NCBI GenBank assembly: GCA_945787925.1
Contig: CALZJY010000051.1
Location: 1-9,731 of the forward strand
Reading direction: 5' to 3'
DNA length: 9,731 nt
Origin: an uncultured Anaerosporobacter sp.
GTDB taxonomy: Bacteria > Bacillota > Clostridia > Lachnospirales > Lachnospiraceae
In this document: piece by piece, positions 6,991-9,731 of the stretch
Numbering within the stretch: position 1 is the first letter of the stretch
Layout: the number at the start of each line of letters is the position of its first letter
Made by a program: the position numbers and the translations under genes
The notes under the pieces: generated by a model
What the model was told of the DNA's origin: nothing
Seen by the model: the letters and a program-made list of their open reading frames with translations, nothing else
Database searches by the model: none

Positions 6991-7010
6991 TTCTTAACAA
7001 ACCTTAAGAA
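6991..7010 (+). promoter_or_regulatory. 10-bp direct repeat, possible response-regulator operator
   Basis: TTCTTAACAA is followed directly by ACCTTAAGAA: two tandem 10-bp units sharing 7 of 10 bases, with CTTAA at a 10-bp period. OmpR/PhoB-type regulators bind tandem direct repeats of about this period. The second unit contains TTAAGA, which could overlap a -35 position with a weak TAAAAA -10 at 7028-7033, an arrangement seen at activator-dependent promoters. Autoregulation by the downstream regulator is inference. Confidence 0.35.
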
Positions 7011-7072
7011 TTTTCTATCTGCGAAATTAAAAATTTTCCTGTACGATAAGAAAAAAAGAAAGAGGAAGCAAT

Positions 7073-7627
7073 ATGTTTTTATTTGAATATATCAAAAATC
7101 CAAGAAGCGTAGGAGCCGTCCTACCAAGCAGCAAATACTTAGCAGCCGCAATGATAAATGCGATTGATTTCGAAAATACTAACTGTATCGTGGAATACGG
7201 CCCAGGAACAGGCGCCTTTACCGAGAAGATCCTAGCAAGAGTCCATCCTTCTACCATCGTAATCCTGATTGAGCAGAATCCAACCTTTTATAAGGAACTA
7301 CAACAACTCTATGGACATAAGCCAAACGTAGTCGTAATAAATGATAGTGCCGAGCGAATCAAGGATATCCTTTTTGAACATTCCATCACAAAGATCGACT
7401 ATATCGTGTCTGGTCTTCCCTTTGCCTCTCTTCCAAAGGCTGTTAGTGACGAAATCTTAACTAGAACAAGCGAAGTGGTGGGCAACCATGGGACATTCAT
7501 TACCTTTCAATATTCCCTATTGAAAGAAAAGTACCTCCACTCCTTCTTCCAGGAAGGAACACGTAAAAAAGTACTGTGCAATTTTCCGCCAGCTTATGTT
7601 CTAACCTATAAGGGAGGCAACGAATGA
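7073..7627 (+). CDS. PmtA-like SAM-dependent methyltransferase (phospholipid N-methyltransferase family)
   Basis: A 184-residue class I methyltransferase without signal peptide or membrane segment. The opening NPRSVGAVLPSSKYLAAAM (9-27), motif I VEYGPGTGAFTEKIL (40-54), the acidic motif II end LIEQN (65-69), and SGLPFASLP (113-121) in the motif IV position together match the PmtA-type phosphatidylethanolamine N-methyltransferases (SGLPLLSLP-like) better than rRNA adenine dimethylases, which carry NIPY-type motifs there. The natural substrate in Clostridia is not known; a membrane lipid is a reasonable guess. ATG at 7073 follows AGAGGA at 6-base spacing. Its stop overlaps the response regulator start (ATGA at 7624-7627), and a good ribosome binding site for the next gene (GGGAGG) lies in its last codons. 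It is the first gene of a three-gene operon, so it may be the effector controlled by the two-component system. Confidence 0.82.
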   Translation: MFLFEYIKNPRSVGAVLPSSKYLAAAMINAIDFENTNCIVEYGPGTGAFTEKILARVHPSTIVILIEQNPTFYKELQQLYGHKPNVVVINDSAERIKDILFEHSITKIDYIVSGLPFASLPKAVSDEILTRTSEVVGNHGTFITFQYSLLKEKYLHSFFQEGTRKKVLCNFPPAYVLTYKGGNE

Positions 7628-8304
7628 AACAACGAATTCTAGTCGCAGATGATGAACCAGATATCCGTAACCTCATCGCGATTTACTTACAAGCCGAAGG
7701 TTTCCTCGTAGACCAAGTGTCCAATGGAAAAGAAGCCTTAGAGGCACTAAAAAAGAACCAATACGAATTGGTTCTCCTAGATATCATGATGCCGGTCATG
7801 GACGGCATCGAAACGCTCCTGCGCATCCGTCAGGAATACACCATGCCAGTCATCTTCCTAACTGCTAAAAGCACCGAACTCGATATGATCCAAGGGCTTA
7901 CGCTAGGTGCTGACGACTATATTACAAAACCATTCGGATCCATGCAGCTGATTGCAAGGGTAAAGGCACAATTACGAAGATACACCGTATTTAACCAAGC
8001 CTCCAATCATAATATCATTCGAATCGATGGATTAGAAATCAATACCGACATGCATCTGGTCACTGTAGATGGGGAAGAAAAAGACCTTACTCCGACCGAA
8101 TATAAGATTCTGGAACTGCTTGCCCGCAATCGAAATATCGTATTTAGTGCAGAAAAAATTTATGAAACCATTTGGAGAGATAAATGCACGGTTTCCGATA
8201 CGTCCATCATGGTCCATATCACACGATTACGACAAAAAATCGAAAAGGATTCCAAGAATCCATATTATATTAAGACCGTATGGGGAGTAGGCTACAAAAT
8301 ATGA
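7624..8304 (+). CDS. OmpR/PhoB-family response regulator (VanR-like)
   Basis: A 226-residue DNA-binding response regulator of normal length. The receiver domain (about 3-115) has the acidic pair Asp9 and Asp10, the phosphorylated Asp53 in VLLDIMMPVMDG, Thr80 in VIFLTAKS and Lys102 in DDYITKPF, so all key residues are present. A short linker leads to a winged helix (about 130-226) with LTPTEYKILELLARN (155-169), the recognition-helix region TSIMVHITRLRQKI (193-206), and the C-terminal hairpin IKTVWGVGYKI. The start ATG at 7624 overlaps the methyltransferase stop and has GGGAGG 6 bases upstream. Its own stop overlaps the kinase start (ATGA at 8301-8304). The partner is the kinase encoded next. 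Likely targets include its own operon through the repeat at 6991-7010, which is inference. The closest flavour is the VanR-like group; no vancomycin resistance genes are nearby. Confidence 0.95.
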   Translation: MKQRILVADDEPDIRNLIAIYLQAEGFLVDQVSNGKEALEALKKNQYELVLLDIMMPVMDGIETLLRIRQEYTMPVIFLTAKSTELDMIQGLTLGADDYITKPFGSMQLIARVKAQLRRYTVFNQASNHNIIRIDGLEINTDMHLVTVDGEEKDLTPTEYKILELLARNRNIVFSAEKIYETIWRDKCTVSDTSIMVHITRLRQKIEKDSKNPYYIKTVWGVGYKI

Positions 8305-9569
8305 AACAACTTCCCAAATTAACCTATCATTTAATTCTAGGCATCCTCATAGGCCTTGTCCTAGCCCAATTCGTATTACTTGAGGGATTTGCCCTTACTA
8401 CGGAATTCAACCCTGCCACAGGACTTTTGAGCGTCTCAAAGATGAAAGGGTCCTACCTACTTGCTGCCATCGTCTTTTTACTTACGGTACTCCTCTTCCA
8501 GACCAAATGGGTAAAGAAATGGAATTTAAATCGAATCAGCATCTATCTAATCTTAGTCATCCTGATTTCCATCGTGGTGGCCATACAAGGAACCCTGTTT
8601 CTATGCATGATAATCAGTAAAGTCTATCTAAACTTCGAGACACTGATTACAAACAACTATTTCTTCATGGTAAATAGCGTCTATGCCATAATCTTTTCTG
8701 GCATCACCCTATTCTTACTTACCTTCGTATTGCTCGTAAATAAAAAAGTAAGCTATATCAAATTCCTAACGAAAGAAGTCGCCGCTATGAAATACAAAGG
8801 CTTTGGAAATACAATTGAAGTAAAAGGAGGAGACGAGCTGGCGGAACTTTGTAACAGCATTAACGATATGTCCGTACAACTCGGCAAGCAAATCGACTCT
8901 GAGAAGGAACTCATTACCAATATGTCTCATGACCTAAAGACTCCCCTTACTTCCATCGTGGGCTATCTAGAGTTATTAACTACCTCTTCCTTAGACGAAG
9001 ATGCTAGAACCACTTATACGAAAATCGCCTATCAGAAAAGCCTTCGACTGAAAGACTTAGTAAATGAACTCTTTGACTATACAAAGCTTACCAATAGCAA
9101 TTTTCCCTTAGACAAGCAATGCGTAAACGTAGCCATGCTGTTAAAGCAAGCAGTCGGAGAAAACCTGCTTGTCTTCTTAGAACGAGACATCCATGTAGAC
9201 TTACAAACTCCTCACTCTGAAGTCTATTGTAATATCGATGCACCACAATTATTACGAGTGTTTGAAAATCTCATTCACAATGCAGAAAAATATGCCGACT
9301 CTGGTTCTACCTTCATGATTACTTTAGATATGAAACCACAGCATGTCGTCATTTCCTTTACAAATGCCTGTGATTCCATCAAAGAAGAAGACGTTGACCG
9401 TCTATTCGACCGTTTCTATCATCAAGATGAAGCAAGACAAAAAGAAGGCTCTGGATTAGGACTTGCGATTTCCAAACGCATTATAGAACTTCATAACGGG
9501 GAAATTATTGCGAGGAAATATAACAGCCAAATTACCTTCCAGATAACCTTACCAAAGGGTAGGCCATAA
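8301..9569 (+). CDS. Membrane sensor histidine kinase (VanS-like), four predicted membrane segments
   Basis: A 422-residue histidine kinase partnered with the preceding regulator. Hydrophobic segments lie at about 9-32, 51-67, 79-106 and 121-147, giving four likely membrane passes with short loops rather than the common two-pass sensor with an extracellular domain. A linker resembling HAMP (148-195) leads to the H box NMSHDLKTPLTSIVGYLELL (207-226, His210), the N box RVFENLIHNAEKYA (319-332, Asn327), the F box RLFDRFYHQDE (367-377) and the G2 box GSGLGLAI (383-390). The G1 box is degenerate: TNACDSI (354-360) stands where DxGxG is usual. ATG at 8301 overlaps the regulator stop; an in-frame ATG at 8280 would overlap by 25 bases and is less likely. 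The sensed signal is unknown; intramembrane or membrane-stress sensing is suggested by the small extracellular portion. An intrinsic terminator begins within its last codons. Confidence 0.93.
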   Translation: MKQLPKLTYHLILGILIGLVLAQFVLLEGFALTTEFNPATGLLSVSKMKGSYLLAAIVFLLTVLLFQTKWVKKWNLNRISIYLILVILISIVVAIQGTLFLCMIISKVYLNFETLITNNYFFMVNSVYAIIFSGITLFLLTFVLLVNKKVSYIKFLTKEVAAMKYKGFGNTIEVKGGDELAELCNSINDMSVQLGKQIDSEKELITNMSHDLKTPLTSIVGYLELLTTSSLDEDARTTYTKIAYQKSLRLKDLVNELFDYTKLTNSNFPLDKQCVNVAMLLKQAVGENLLVFLERDIHVDLQTPHSEVYCNIDAPQLLRVFENLIHNAEKYADSGSTFMITLDMKPQHVVISFTNACDSIKEEDVDRLFDRFYHQDEARQKEGSGLGLAISKRIIELHNGEIIARKYNSQITFQITLPKGRP

Positions 9570-9588
9570 AAGCCTACCTCTTTTTCTT
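9558..9588 (+). terminator. Intrinsic terminator of the methyltransferase/two-component operon
   Basis: GGTAGGC and GCCTACC form a 7-bp stem around a 7-base loop (CATAAAA) and are followed by TCTTTTTCTT. The left arm overlaps the last kinase codons and the stop TAA is in the loop. On the minus strand the same hairpin follows the sirtuin stop but has only a weak T run (CTTT), so it is mainly a plus-strand terminator. Confidence 0.9.
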
Positions 9589-9731
9589 ATAACTGGCTTA
9601 CCGCCTCACTAAGTACCTTGCCCAGTGCATCATGAATCACCAAATCCGCCTTATGATCCGCAGGAGTCACGCTCTTATTAATTAAGACTAAATTCTTTCC
9701 TCTAAAATAATCAATCAGTCCCGCCGCAGGA
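9587..9731 (-). CDS. cobB: Sirtuin (NAD-dependent protein deacylase), C-terminal part, cut by window edge
   Basis: Reading leftward from the edge, the last 47 codons up to TAA at 9587-9589 begin PAAGLIDYFRGKNLVLINKS and continue with VTPADHKADLVIHDALGKVL. This is the C-terminal NAD-binding end of bacterial Sir2/CobB proteins (pattern PA..L...GA.L..IN...TP.D..AD..I....G..L). Sirtuins remove acetyl or other acyl groups from lysines, using NAD. The catalytic His and the zinc-binding cysteines lie outside the window, so activity and class cannot be judged, and the symbol follows common bacterial usage. The gene converges on the kinase operon, sharing the hairpin at 9558-9578 between them. Confidence 0.85.
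   Translation of the reverse strand, partial: PAAGLIDYFRGKNLVLINKSVTPADHKADLVIHDALGKVLSEAVSQL

Noticed and set aside
7027..7257. Minus-strand 76-codon open frame opposite the methyltransferase start
   Set aside because: Antisense to a well-supported gene, and the composition looks like a shadow of its coding bias.
7073..7627. Naming the methyltransferase an rRNA adenine dimethylase (KsgA/Erm)
   Set aside because: The motif IV position reads SGLPFASLP rather than NIPY or NLPY types, and the protein lacks the C-terminal domain of KsgA/Erm (184 residues against about 250-290).
8280..8303. ATG at 8280 as the kinase start
   Set aside because: It would overlap the regulator by 25 bases and add residues that are only a shifted reading of the conserved regulator tail. 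ATG at 8301 gives the common ATGA overlap.
7624..9569. Vancomycin resistance regulatory system
   Set aside because: The regulator and kinase resemble VanR and VanS in general sequence only; no vanH, ligase, vanX or vanT genes are present.

Overview
The window suggests a low-to-mid G+C, endospore-forming Bacillota, most likely class Clostridia and probably Lachnospiraceae. The sporulation signals are a GerA-family spore protein and RicT. The gene order decarboxylase, nucleotide-kinase-like, yaaR, holB, ricT is a variant of the Bacillus yaaO-tmk-yaaQ-yaaR-holB-ricT neighbourhood. The family-level placement is inference from protein flavour only.

Layout. Positions 1-5383 hold a tightly packed leftward (minus-strand) cluster. 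In transcription order it is: an unnamed nuclease-like protein with a possible C-terminal winged helix, endonuclease IV (nfo), a fold-I Orn/Lys/Arg decarboxylase, a divergent guanylate-kinase-like P-loop protein, yaaR, holB (DNA polymerase III delta-prime) and the N-terminal part of ricT, which runs off the left edge. Gaps are 1-59 bases. An extended -10 motif before yaaR may add an internal promoter. At 5444-5476 a perfect 14-bp hairpin ends the next leftward gene (5483-6916), a single GerA/SpoVAF-type spore membrane protein with no partner subunits beside it.

Divergent from it, positions 7073-9569 hold a rightward three-gene operon with ATGA overlaps. It encodes a PmtA-like SAM-dependent methyltransferase, an OmpR/PhoB-type response regulator and a VanS-like histidine kinase with four predicted membrane segments. 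A 10-bp direct repeat in the upstream region is a candidate binding site for the regulator. The operon ends in a clear intrinsic terminator at 9558-9588. Behind it, on the minus strand, lies the C-terminal end of a sirtuin (NAD-dependent protein deacylase) cut by the right edge.

Working together. The leftward cluster combines DNA repair (nfo and possibly the nuclease-like neighbour), replication (holB) and conserved housekeeping genes. The rightward operon looks like a self-contained envelope-sensing unit whose only visible effector is the lipid-methyltransferase-like enzyme. The two most interesting items are the nuclease-like protein, whose D-x8-E-x-Q motif resembles the BglII active site, and the kinase-like protein that sits where Bacillus carries thymidylate kinase but lacks part of the guanylate kinase GMP site. 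No RNA genes, CRISPR arrays, insertion sequences or phage genes are visible, and no stretch over 300 bases lacks a gene.
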